In this document: piece after piece, positions 1 through 7,328 of the stretch | Position numbering within the stretch: position 1 is the first letter of the stretch | Layout of the letters: the number at the start of each line of letters is the position of its first letter | Origin: Spartobacteria bacterium | Lineage (GTDB): Bacteria; Verrucomicrobiota; Verrucomicrobiia; Chthoniobacterales; Terrimicrobiaceae | DNA length: 11,163 bases | Reading direction: 5' to 3' | Assembly (NCBI GenBank): GCA_947487745.1 | Contig: CANKXQ010000029.1 | Location: 1 to 11,163 of the forward strand | Translations under genes and position numbers: made by a program | The notes under the pieces: generated by a model | Databases searched by the model: none | What the model was told of the DNA's origin: nothing | The model's input: only the letters and a program-made list of their open reading frames with translations

Positions 1-1393
1 CGTCGGAATCGCCGCCAGTCCAAGAAAAATCCTCATCGATTTCAGTTCGCCCAATGTCGCGAAACCGATGCATGTCGGCCACATTCGGAGCACCATTTTG
101 GGCGATTGCCTAGTGCGCGTCGCGAGATTCCTCGGACATGATGTCACAGCCGACAACCACATCGGCGACTGGGGCACGCAATTTGGAAAGGTCATCTACG
201 GATGGAAACATTTCCTCAACCGTGCAGACTTGGAAAAAGACGCCATCGCCGAGTTGGTGCGCCTCTACCGAGAAGTCACCCGGCTTGAAGAAACGGACGA
301 ATCCATCAAGCGCACGGCTCGCGAGGAACTCGTCAAACTCCAGGCCGGTGATGCCGAAAACCTCGCTATCTGGAAGCAGACGGTCGAACTCTCATGGCGC
401 GAATTTGAAAAACTCTACGACCTCCTCGATATCCGCTTCGACGAACGATTAGGCGAAAGCGCCTATAACGATGCCCTCGCCCCTCTCTGCAAGGAACTCG
501 AGAAGCTCGGCATCGCGACCACCAGCGAGGGCGCGCTCTGCATTTTCTTTCCCGACACTCCCGCGCTCGACGGCAAGCCCGCCATCATCCGCAAAAGCGA
601 CGGCGGTTTTCTCTACGCTACAACAGACCTTGCGACCATCGAGTATCGCATCAAGCACTGGCATCCCGATGCCATCTGGTATGTCGTGGGCGTTCCACAG
701 GCCCTGCATTTCCAACAAATCTTCGCAGCCGCAAAAATGATGGGCATCGAGTGCGAGCTGAAACATATCGGCTTCGGAAGCATCCTCGGTGAGGACCGCA
801 AGATCATGAAGACCCGCTCCGGCGAAAATGTCGGTCTGGCCGAAGTTCTGCATGAAGCCATCGAGCGCGCCCGCCGCATTATCGCGGCACGCGCTGACCA
901 GTTGCCACCGGATGAAGCGGAGTCCACCGCCCGCCTCATCGGCCTTGGCGCGGTGAAATACGCCGAACTCTCCCAAAACCGCCTCACGGACTACGTCTTC
1001 TCCTGGGACAAGCTCCTCGCCTTCGAGGGAAACACCGCACCTTACCTGCAAAACGCGTATGTTCGCATCCGCTCGATCTTCCGCCGGGCAGAGGAACCGG
1101 CCAATCCCACAACGCCTATTTTCCTGAACGAGCCTGCGGAGCGCGCCTTAGGGCTCAAATTGCTTCAATACGCCGAGACGGTCCCTCTCGTGTTGGAGGA
1201 ATTCCGCCCAAACATTCTCGCCAATTACCTCTACGAGTTGGCTAATACCTACCACTCGTTCTACGAAGCCTGTCCGGTCATCAAGGCGGACGCCGCAAAT
1301 CGGGCCAGCAGGCTCTTGCTCAGCGACATCACGGCGCGCACACTCGCCCACGGACTCGGTCTCCTCGGCATCGGCTGCCCGGAGCGGATGTAA
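1..1393 (+). CDS. argS: Arginyl-tRNA synthetase, 5'-truncated by window
   Basis: Cytoplasmic class Ia aminoacyl-tRNA synthetase that charges tRNA-Arg with arginine using ATP. The open frame enters from the left edge (first whole codon at base 2) and ends at TAA 1391-1393, giving 463 visible codons. The family is usually about 560-590 residues, so roughly 100-130 N-terminal residues (the ArgRS N-terminal additional domain) lie outside the window. The visible part begins with the ArgRS signature SSPNVAKPMHVGHIRST, which contains the class I HIGH motif as HVGH. DNHIGDWGTQFG follows. The KMSKS region is the variant GEDRKIMKTRSGE (about bases 788-826), as is normal for many ArgRS enzymes. The C-terminal 110 or so residues form the helical DALR anticodon-binding domain (ENTAPYLQNAYVRIRS-like entry, then ANYLYELANTYHSFYEACPV). 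The ATG at base 68 is internal and is not the real start. No frameshift or missing key residue is visible. Confidence 0.97.
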   Translation, partial: VGIAASPRKILIDFSSPNVAKPMHVGHIRSTILGDCLVRVARFLGHDVTADNHIGDWGTQFGKVIYGWKHFLNRADLEKDAIAELVRLYREVTRLEETDESIKRTAREELVKLQAGDAENLAIWKQTVELSWREFEKLYDLLDIRFDERLGESAYNDALAPLCKELEKLGIATTSEGALCIFFPDTPALDGKPAIIRKSDGGFLYATTDLATIEYRIKHWHPDAIWYVVGVPQALHFQQIFAAAKMMGIECELKHIGFGSILGEDRKIMKTRSGENVGLAEVLHEAIERARRIIAARADQLPPDEAESTARLIGLGAVKYAELSQNRLTDYVFSWDKLLAFEGNTAPYLQNAYVRIRSIFRRAEEPANPTTPIFLNEPAERALGLKLLQYAETVPLVLEEFRPNILANYLYELANTYHSFYEACPVIKADAANRASRLLLSDITARTLAHGLGLLGIGCPERM

Positions 1394-1475
1394 AATCCAA
1401 GCAGCGCTTCATTACGAAATTGTCACGCTGAAAGATTGGCAACCGCTGTCGAGGTCAGCTTAAAACACGCTTGCC
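1394..1475 (+). promoter_or_regulatory. argS-pit spacer with weak promoter candidate
   Basis: This 82-nt spacer holds no gene. The best sigma70-like match is TTGGCA (1436-1441), a 17-nt spacer, then CTTAAA (1459-1464). The -10 box matches the consensus at only three of six positions. If used, transcription would start about 5 nt before the pit ATG and give a nearly leaderless message, which would fit the missing Shine-Dalgarno sequence. This is a weak match and could be chance. Confidence 0.2.
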
Positions 1476-2972
1476 ATGGATATTCTTGCCACCGCCTACA
1501 CCGATCCAACCTTCCTGACCTTTTTCTTCCTCGCCCTTGCCATCGGCATGGCGCTGGGCTTCGAGTTCGTGAACGGTTTCCACGATACGGCCAACGCCGT
1601 CGCAACTGTCATCTACACCCATACGCTCAAACCGACACCGGCCGTCATTTGGTCCGGCATCTGGAATCTCATCGGCGTGCTCACATCCTCCGGTGCCGTG
1701 GCTTTCGGCATCGTAGCCCTCCTCCCAGTGGAGCTGGTGCTGAATGTCGGTTCGGCCGCCGGATTCGCTATGGTTTTTTCACTACTTGTTTCAGCCATAG
1801 TCTGGAACCTCGGGACTTGGTGGCTCGGACTCCCCGCCTCGAGTTCCCACACCCTCATTGGATCGATCATTGGAGTTGGCCTCGCGAACGCCCTCATCGG
1901 CCCAAGCCACTCGATCACCGAAGGCGTCAACTGGGCCAAGGCGATGGATGTCGGACTCGGACTCCTCATTTCGCCCATCATAGGATTTGCCGCTGCCGCC
2001 TTGATCCTGATTACACTGAAAATTCTCGTCCGGAATCCCGAACTCTACAAAGCACCGGAAGGAAACAAGGCCCCGCCACTCTGGATTCGCGGCATCCTCA
2101 TGCTCACCTGCACCGGAGTCAGCTTCGCACATGGTTCCAACGATGGACAAAAAGGAATGGGCCTTATCGTTCTGATCCTCGTTGGAATCCTGCCGGGCAC
2201 CTATGCGCTAAAGATGTCGGCGGATCATTCAGCTGTCGCGGGCATCGCCTCGGAAGCCGCCTCGATCTCACAGGCCTTTGAGCGCGAGGCCGGAAAGAAA
2301 ATCACCGGCGAGCAAGCAAACCAACTCCTTGCTGAATTCATCAAGCCCAATGGCGCGCCAACACCCGATGTTCTGGCCGCCCTCGCCGGAGCATGCGACG
2401 ATATTTCCAACCGCCTGAAAACCGCAGAGACATTCCAAGCCCTTCCTCCAAGCCAGCGCGGCGATGTGCGCACCGACCTCTATCTCATTTCAAAATCCAT
2501 CGGCAAACTCGACAAGGCCGACAGACTGAACATCGATCCCGCCGTCAAAAAAAACCAACAAACCATGGCCCGTCATGCCGACGAGCTCACCAATTATATC
2601 CCCGACTGGGTGAAATACGCCGTCGCGCTCGCGCTCGGACTTGGCACCATGATCGGCTACAAACGCATCGTGAAAACCGTGGGCGAGAAAATCGGCAAGG
2701 ATCACCTCACCTACGCGCAAGGAGCATCCGCCGAAGCCGTGGCCATGAGCACAATCATGGTCGCCGACCACTTTGGCCTGCCCATCAGCACAACGCATGT
2801 CCTCTCCTCCGGCATCGCCGGCACGATGGCCGCCAACAACTCCGGCCTCCAAATGGCCACCGTTCGAAACATTTTACTCGCATGGGTATTGACGCTGCCG
2901 ATCTGTATTTTCCTGGGCGCGGTCCTTTTCGCAAGCGCCTTGAATGCCATCGCCCTCCTTGGCATTCGCTGA
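1476..2972 (+). CDS. pit: PiT-family inorganic phosphate transporter
   Basis: Inner-membrane low-affinity phosphate (metal-phosphate) symporter of the PiT/PHO4 family, 498 residues. Both family signatures are present in the two inverted halves. The first half has GFHDTANAVAT (residues 34-44) and PASSSHTLIGS (120-130). The second half has HGSNDGQKGMG (219-229) and PISTTHVLSSGIAGT (436-450). Hydrophobic segments cover residues about 12-30, 55-85, 95-118, 125-142, 158-184, 205-243, 380-396 and 463-495. Between the halves (about 250-378) is a hydrophilic, mostly helical cytoplasmic-type insert, which long bacterial Pit proteins often carry. The ATG at 1476 places the first helix directly after a short N-terminus; there is no Shine-Dalgarno sequence upstream (AACACGCTTGCC). 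The gene lies 82 nt after argS and is probably transcribed separately. No phoU-like (DUF47) partner is seen next to it. The family call is firm; the exact cation and affinity are not readable from sequence. Confidence 0.96.
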   Translation: MDILATAYTDPTFLTFFFLALAIGMALGFEFVNGFHDTANAVATVIYTHTLKPTPAVIWSGIWNLIGVLTSSGAVAFGIVALLPVELVLNVGSAAGFAMVFSLLVSAIVWNLGTWWLGLPASSSHTLIGSIIGVGLANALIGPSHSITEGVNWAKAMDVGLGLLISPIIGFAAAALILITLKILVRNPELYKAPEGNKAPPLWIRGILMLTCTGVSFAHGSNDGQKGMGLIVLILVGILPGTYALKMSADHSAVAGIASEAASISQAFEREAGKKITGEQANQLLAEFIKPNGAPTPDVLAALAGACDDISNRLKTAETFQALPPSQRGDVRTDLYLISKSIGKLDKADRLNIDPAVKKNQQTMARHADELTNYIPDWVKYAVALALGLGTMIGYKRIVKTVGEKIGKDHLTYAQGASAEAVAMSTIMVADHFGLPISTTHVLSSGIAGTMAANNSGLQMATVRNILLAWVLTLPICIFLGAVLFASALNAIALLGIR

Positions 2973-3009
2973 TCCCTATTGATTCATTTCGCATTTGAAA
3001 AAATCTCAT

Positions 3010-3036
3010 CCGATCCATCAGGTCGGCTTTACTTTT
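3010..3036 (+). terminator. Possible weak intrinsic terminator after pit
   Basis: CCGATCC (3010-3016) can pair with GGTCGG (3021-3026) across an ATCA loop, with one bulged T at 3014, giving six base pairs. The hairpin is followed by CTTTACTTTT (3027-3036), a T-rich but interrupted tract. It sits 38 nt past the pit stop and just before the next gene, where a terminator would make sense. The stem is short and bulged, so the call is tentative. Confidence 0.3.
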
Positions 3037-3063
3037 GCCATTTGAGTGATAGATAGAAGCCCA

Positions 3064-4965
3064 ATGCGCCCTCTGTTCTCTTCGGCAACCCTCATTGCGA
3101 TCTTCTCAGCCTCTGCGGTCTTCGCTGAGACAAACCTCATTCAAAACCCAGGCTTCGAGCGCTCCATGCGCACGGCAAATGTCTGGGCGGGAATCAGCGC
3201 CGGCATCATCAAGGCAACCATCGAACAAGCCAACGTGCTGGGCGCGAATGGAGAGATCGGAAAACAAGACATGCCGGTCTCTGTAAGTGCAGGCGACCTC
3301 AACGGCGATGGCCTCAATGACATAGCAATCATGGACGGTCAGGGCTATCTCAGAATACACTTCAACACCGGCACAAAACAAGAACCCAAATTCGGCCCTG
3401 CGGAGCTCTCCTCACTCCTGTTGAATCCAAGGGCATTAGAAGTCCCCGCGCTTGAAAAAGAGGAGCCAAAAGAAAAAGGCAAGACCGCTCCCGCTGCAAA
3501 ATCCAGTCCTGCCCGAGCAGGTGGTAAATCTGGAAACGCGGAACCACCGATTTACACCGAGGGTCAACTTTACAATCTCCGCAGAGTTCAAAGAATCAAC
3601 TTGGCCGACCTCTCACGCACTGGAAAACTTGACTTGCTCGTCGGCAACTATGGCGGCGATGTTCTTTTGATTCCCAACAGCGGTGCTGCCAACCGCCCGG
3701 ATTTCCGCACTCCGGCAACTTTCGAATCCGCTGTCCTTCAAAAAGGATTCGAACGCTGGGGAAATGTTTTCGCCCCGTTTGCGGTGGACTGGGACAAAGA
3801 TAACAAAATGGATCTCCTCATTGGTGAAGGATCCTATTCAGCAAACAGCATCCACATCTTTCCCGGCAAAGGCATTGGACGCCCATCGTTGGAACCAGAC
3901 GACAGGTCGGTGTTGGCCTACGGTATGGGCCTTGAACAACTCTCCCCGTGCGTTGTTGATTACAATGGCGACGGAAACAACGACCTGCTCGTCGCCGAAC
4001 GCGGCGGGCGTGTGGCCGTCTACTTGGGAAAAGGTGGTCCTTTTAAAGCGGGTGAACCCATTCCTTTCACCTCCTTTATTACGCTAGATGGGGCATCTCC
4101 AACCCTTCCGCCCAACAGTCCTACTCCAGAACCAGGCTCGTCACTGGATCCCATGGATGCCATCAAGGCCACAAATCTTTTAAATGCGGGTGGTGGATGC
4201 ACGATCGATTCCGCTGACTACAACGGCGACGGCTTGTTTGATCTCATTTTTGGAAAACTAAGTGGCCGAGTTGCTTTGGCTCTCAATCAAGGCACCCCCA
4301 CGCAACCAAAGTTTAAAGCACCCGTGGATATCAAAGTGGAAGATATTGAAAAACCATTATTCCCCCCTTCGGGATGGGATGTGGATTTTGGATATGAACG
4401 CGGAAATTTCGGTGGCTACATCACTACGGTCAAAAACGACCCAGCCAATTCCTCCGGCGCCTCTTCGGTGGCACCGCCCGAAGGCTCTTCCTTTTTAGAA
4501 GCTGGCTACCTTAAACTTGATTACAAAAACATGCCTCAACCAACTCTACCCAAGACCCTGACTCCAAATATTTTTACTATTTCACAGAAAATCACCACTC
4601 CACTCAAAATTGGAAAAACCTATGTCCTTTCCTTGAAAGTTAAAGGAGCACAAATAATCAATGGTCGAGCCATCTTGAATTATGATGCAGAAAAAAAATT
4701 AGGAGCTGAGACTATTGTTTCTCGCGGCGATCGAGGTGCCGTGCAGATTCAGCAAAATAAAGTTGGAGACAAAAACTTTGTATCCATGTCATTCACAGGA
4801 GGACAAAACTGGGTTGAGGTCAAAAAGGAATTTACTGTAAGTTTTAATAAGAAAGAACTATCGGATGTTTTAGATACTAGTTCAGCTGAACTTAGCTTTT
4901 ATTATCAACTCACTCCAGGGACAGGGATCGCGCAGTTTGACGACATCAAACTCGTGGAAAAGTAA
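3064..4965 (+). CDS. Secreted VCBS/FG-GAP repeat protein with split jelly-roll-like flanks
   Basis: Predicted exported protein of 633 residues. Residues 1-21 form a Sec signal peptide with cleavage after SAVFA. Five VCBS/FG-GAP-type blades follow, each opening with an acidic Ca-binding-like loop: DLNGDGLND (78-86), DLSRTGKLD (182-190), DWDKDNKMD (242-250), DYNGDGNND (299-307) and DYNGDGLFD (385-393). The second and third loops are degenerate. Such repeats usually build an extracellular beta-propeller. A Lys/Ala/Pro/Glu-rich linker (about 128-162) interrupts blades one and two, and a Pro-rich stretch (346-362) precedes blade five. Residues 432-633 are a beta-rich domain ending in IAQFDDIKLVEK, which resembles the last strand of CBM4/9-type jelly rolls. 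NLIQNPGFE (24-32) resembles their first strand. I chose ATG 3064 over the in-frame GTG at 3046 because it puts a compact signal peptide at the N-terminus and has AGAAG at 3055-3059 upstream. The substrate or partner is unknown; adhesion or polysaccharide binding is a guess. Composition turns markedly AT-rich after about base 4490. Confidence 0.85.
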   Translation: MRPLFSSATLIAIFSASAVFAETNLIQNPGFERSMRTANVWAGISAGIIKATIEQANVLGANGEIGKQDMPVSVSAGDLNGDGLNDIAIMDGQGYLRIHFNTGTKQEPKFGPAELSSLLLNPRALEVPALEKEEPKEKGKTAPAAKSSPARAGGKSGNAEPPIYTEGQLYNLRRVQRINLADLSRTGKLDLLVGNYGGDVLLIPNSGAANRPDFRTPATFESAVLQKGFERWGNVFAPFAVDWDKDNKMDLLIGEGSYSANSIHIFPGKGIGRPSLEPDDRSVLAYGMGLEQLSPCVVDYNGDGNNDLLVAERGGRVAVYLGKGGPFKAGEPIPFTSFITLDGASPTLPPNSPTPEPGSSLDPMDAIKATNLLNAGGGCTIDSADYNGDGLFDLIFGKLSGRVALALNQGTPTQPKFKAPVDIKVEDIEKPLFPPSGWDVDFGYERGNFGGYITTVKNDPANSSGASSVAPPEGSSFLEAGYLKLDYKNMPQPTLPKTLTPNIFTISQKITTPLKIGKTYVLSLKVKGAQIINGRAILNYDAEKKLGAETIVSRGDRGAVQIQQNKVGDKNFVSMSFTGGQNWVEVKKEFTVSFNKKELSDVLDTSSAELSFYYQLTPGTGIAQFDDIKLVEK

Positions 4966-5007
4966 TGCCCTTGAATCGGAAGTTCCCTCCTCTCTCAAAC
5001 TCGAGAC

Positions 5008-5604
5008 ATGAGGCTTAAAATTTTTCTGCTGTTTCTTTCCGCCTCTCTCGTTGGAACCGGCCTCTGGCTCAAGTATCAAGAGCGTCAGGAAATTCTTGCA
5101 GCCGTCGAAGCCCACAAAAGAAGATGGGTTCCAGATTTTGAACTCGGTGCCGTTTCGGAAATTCTCATCAAAACCAATCAGGCATCCCTCCTCATCACTA
5201 AAGATGGAGAAACCTGGAACATTCAGGGAGAGACGCCGCGCAAGGCCGATGTCCCATCCATCGGCCGACTCGTTCAGCGGCTGAAAAGTCTCAAGCCAAC
5301 CGAGGAAATCGAAGCTGTTCCCTCTCAATACGCAGGCTTTGAACTATTGGAACCTGATGGTATTTCCGAGGGCACAGGAACACTTATCGAAATTCGCGAC
5401 AGAGATTCCAAGCGATTGGCAGCGATTATTATAGGCAAGCAGTCCTTCGCACGCCCTGATCCCAAGTCACCCTTCCCACCTGCTCCTAACGGACGCTTTT
5501 TTGTGCCAGCCAGTTCTTCAGCTTCCGTTGGGGTGGTCTCCGAAGGATTCGACTCGATAAAAACCGAACCGGATGCTTGGGCCGAACGCGGTGTTTTGCC
5601 TTGA
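5008..5604 (+). CDS. Short membrane-anchored DUF4340 protein
   Basis: Protein of 198 residues with one N-terminal hydrophobic segment (residues 4-21) and no lipobox cysteine, so probably a signal anchor with the rest in the periplasm. The body matches the DUF4340 pattern as I know it: a strand with I-x-I-K (52-55), then LLITKDGETWNI (61-72), then KADVPSIGRLVQRLKSLK (79-96), then a Y-A-G-F-E-L motif (108-113), a strand LIEIRDRDSKRLAAIIIGK (126-144) and a final stretch resembling 'FFV...F..I..EPDAWAERGVL'. DUF4340 proteins are often twice this long and sit beside GldF/GldG-type ABC transporters. Here there is one unit and no transporter gene. It starts 42 nt after the VCBS gene, so co-transcription is likely. 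The leader has no Shine-Dalgarno sequence and is pyrimidine-rich (4983-4996). Biochemical function is unknown. Confidence 0.8.
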   Translation: MRLKIFLLFLSASLVGTGLWLKYQERQEILAAVEAHKRRWVPDFELGAVSEILIKTNQASLLITKDGETWNIQGETPRKADVPSIGRLVQRLKSLKPTEEIEAVPSQYAGFELLEPDGISEGTGTLIEIRDRDSKRLAAIIIGKQSFARPDPKSPFPPAPNGRFFVPASSSASVGVVSEGFDSIKTEPDAWAERGVLP

Positions 5605-5659
5605 GTGTTGAAAGTTCGCTTATGGTGATTGGCACGCCATTTGCTATGAGTTCTCTACG

Positions 5660-6082
5660 ATGAACACTCTTGCCGCTCTCGAACAATACAGCGCTCTCTG
5701 TGATGAATTGGATCTCTACATGCATGAGGAAAATTCCCACCTTCGTGCAAACGGCAACGATCAAAAACTTCTGGTGGAACGCAAAAGCCAGATTTTGGGC
5801 AAACTGGAGGAGGCCCTCGCCTTTCTACGCGCAGCCGGCCCGGTAAAAAGTGCCGATCACGCCGCTTCCTCCGAAGTCCGCAAACGCGTTCTTGCGAAAG
5901 TTCTCAAACTCCTTCTCCTAAGCCGTGAGAGTGAGCAGTTGCTCTTGAAAAACTCAGTCCGCACGGCTCCCCGCATGGAGGTGCCTCAACCCACACCAGC
6001 CAAGCTTGCAACAGCTTACAAAACATCGAAACCAGTCCGACCCGCCGCGACACAAGCCGAAGGCTCCTGGGTCGTCTGGTAA
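5660..6082 (+). CDS. Small helical FlgN-like protein (putative export chaperone)
   Basis: Protein of 140 residues with no signal peptide or membrane segment. Residues 4-58 are predicted helical and include a Glu/Leu-rich stretch followed by LLVERKSQILGKLEEALAFL (37-56). This resembles the K-x-x-x-L-x-x-L-E pattern of FlgN-type flagellar hook-junction chaperones. A second helix (71-98) ends with SEQLLLKNSV, similar to the second FlgN helix. The tail (102-140) is rich in Pro, Ala and Thr, looks disordered and ends GSWVVW. The match to FlgN is by size, helix layout and the neighbouring FlhF-like gene, not by a decisive motif, so a plain hypothetical coiled-coil protein is the alternative. It starts 55 nt after the DUF4340 stop, with TCTCTACG before the ATG and no Shine-Dalgarno sequence. 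Confidence 0.6.
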   Translation: MNTLAALEQYSALCDELDLYMHEENSHLRANGNDQKLLVERKSQILGKLEEALAFLRAAGPVKSADHAASSEVRKRVLAKVLKLLLLSRESEQLLLKNSVRTAPRMEVPQPTPAKLATAYKTSKPVRPAATQAEGSWVVW

Positions 6083-6095
6083 CCAAACCCAAATC

Positions 6096-6148
6096 CGAAG
6101 CTCTGCGCCAACATCAAACCTCTGTCAGCACAGGCTTGCGGCGCTTCG
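6096..6148 (+). other. Predicted stem-loop between FlgN-like and FlhF-like genes
   Basis: CGAA (6096-6099) plus GCGCC (6105-6109) can pair with GGCGC (6140-6144) plus TTCG (6145-6148). This gives nine base pairs around a five-nt bulge (6100-6104). Inside the loop, CTGT (6122-6125) can pair with ACAG (6130-6133). It begins 14 nt past the FlgN-like stop and ends 28 nt before the FlhF-like start. No T-tract follows, so it is not a standard intrinsic terminator; it could be an mRNA-processing or leader structure, or chance. The rest of this 94-nt spacer shows nothing convincing. Confidence 0.3.
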
Positions 6149-6176
6149 ATACGCTCCCTAATGTGCCCACTGGCTA

Positions 6177-7322
6177 ATGGCTCAACAAAACTTCTCCATC
6201 ACACCCGGGCAGAAATACAAGTTCATCGTCAAATCGGCGGAAGAGGCAGCTGCCGTTATTAGGGAAAAGTTGGGCGAGTCCGCTCAGGTCATCTCCGTTC
6301 GACAAGTCGAGGGCGAGGGATTGGCCCGATTTCTGAAGTCTCCCAAGCTCGAAATAATTGCACAAGTCCCCTCCGACCCCTCGACTCCCCTCGACTCCCC
6401 TGCCCCAGAGTCGGCTTCGCAACAGGCATCAGAAACCGAGGAGGATTTCCTATCCTCCGAGACTTCCCAACGGCGTAAATCCACGCGCCAAAGAAAAACC
6501 CGTCCGTCCCAAGAGCCGAAGCGCGACGAAACGGACTTCGTTCCCGAATCCCTCGTCCGGGCGATGTTCAAAAACCTCCCCACCGGCAGGCTTTGGACGA
6601 TTCTCTCGAAAGCTGGAATCCCGGGCGAATTTCTCGCGCAATTCGGCGAGCGCCCCGAGTCGAGGCAACTGAACGAGCAACCCCTACAAACGGCCATTTC
6701 CCATTTCGCGATGCTCATGCGGGACCGCGCGCCAAGCCGTAGCCTCGCCCTCTCAAACCGCGTGGCATTTTTCGGCTCTCCGGGATCGGGATCCACCACA
6801 GCACTCTGCAAACAACTCGCCTCGGATGTTTTTCTGCGCGGACGCCAGGCGTCTGTCATGAAACTGGAAGCTGATGAACCGAATTCCACCGAGGGCCTTG
6901 CCATGTTCTGCGAGGCTCTGGGCGTGCAACTCGTCCGCACCCGTGGAGAACTCAAAAAACTCGACGAGGACACAAATCTCTATTTCGACATTCCCGGAAT
7001 GGTCCTCACTGGAAAAAATGTGCGCCACCTGCAAAAGACCTTTGACGAGCTGGGTATTGAATCCCGCGTGTTGGTCGTGAATGCCGCCTACGAGCGCCAA
7101 TTGATCCAGGAGGCCTACACGCGTGCCGGCTCACTCGGAGCCACGCATGTGGTCTTCACCCATGTCGATGAAATTCCCCGCTGCGGAAAACTCTGGGAGT
7201 TCGTCCTCGATGATGGCCTCGTCCCGCTCTTCGCCAGCACCGGTCAAAACATTGCAGCCGATTTCGACCGCCACATCATCGACCTCCTTGTCCGCCGCAC
7301 CCTCTCGGCTGGTGACGAGTAG
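6177..7322 (+). CDS. FlhF-like SRP-family protein with degenerate P-loop (predicted pseudo-GTPase)
   Basis: Protein of 381 residues laid out like FlhF, the SRP-type GTPase that positions flagella. The N-terminus (about 14-64: YKFIVKSAEEAAAVIREKLG, then AQVISVRQVEG and LEIIAQV) matches the small alpha/beta FlhF N-terminal domain. A Ser/Pro/Arg-rich linker (66-118) and a helical bundle (about 120-185) follow, then the G-domain (195-375). Its G-motifs are visible but eroded. The P-loop is GSPGSGSTT (200-208), with Ser206 where Lys is invariant. The usual DTYRxGA segment is replaced by EADEPNSTEG (231-240). DxxG survives as DIPG (271-274). TKxD has become THVD (328-331). The closing loop reads ASTGQNIAADF (353-363), close to the FlhF TGQxVPxDI. 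GTP hydrolysis is therefore doubtful; nucleotide-independent scaffolding is inferred. The ATG at 6177 is the earliest start that keeps the whole N-terminal domain, with no Shine-Dalgarno sequence. The stop lies 6 nt from the convergent selO stop. Confidence 0.8.
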   Translation: MAQQNFSITPGQKYKFIVKSAEEAAAVIREKLGESAQVISVRQVEGEGLARFLKSPKLEIIAQVPSDPSTPLDSPAPESASQQASETEEDFLSSETSQRRKSTRQRKTRPSQEPKRDETDFVPESLVRAMFKNLPTGRLWTILSKAGIPGEFLAQFGERPESRQLNEQPLQTAISHFAMLMRDRAPSRSLALSNRVAFFGSPGSGSTTALCKQLASDVFLRGRQASVMKLEADEPNSTEGLAMFCEALGVQLVRTRGELKKLDEDTNLYFDIPGMVLTGKNVRHLQKTFDELGIESRVLVVNAAYERQLIQEAYTRAGSLGATHVVFTHVDEIPRCGKLWEFVLDDGLVPLFASTGQNIAADFDRHIIDLLVRRTLSAGDE

Positions 7323-7328
7323 GCCCGG

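Noticed and set aside
449..1051. A 200-codon minus-strand frame inside argS
   Set aside because: Antisense shadow of argS with no recognisable domain.
1411..1434. CAGCG/CGCTG pairing after argS as a terminator
   Set aside because: Five-bp stem with a loop of about 14 nt or more and no T-tract; too weak to call.
1436..2281. A 281-codon plus-strand frame overlapping pit
   Set aside because: Arg/His-rich +1-type shadow of a clear transporter gene; no support.
3046..3063. GTG at 3046 as start of the VCBS protein
   Set aside because: It adds a charged MIDRSP stretch before the signal peptide and has no ribosome-binding sequence; ATG 3064 gives a standard signal peptide.
6381..6400. Two tandem copies of TCGACTCCCC
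   Set aside because: Only two units inside the Pro/Ser linker of the FlhF-like protein; probably slippage in a low-complexity linker with no separate function.
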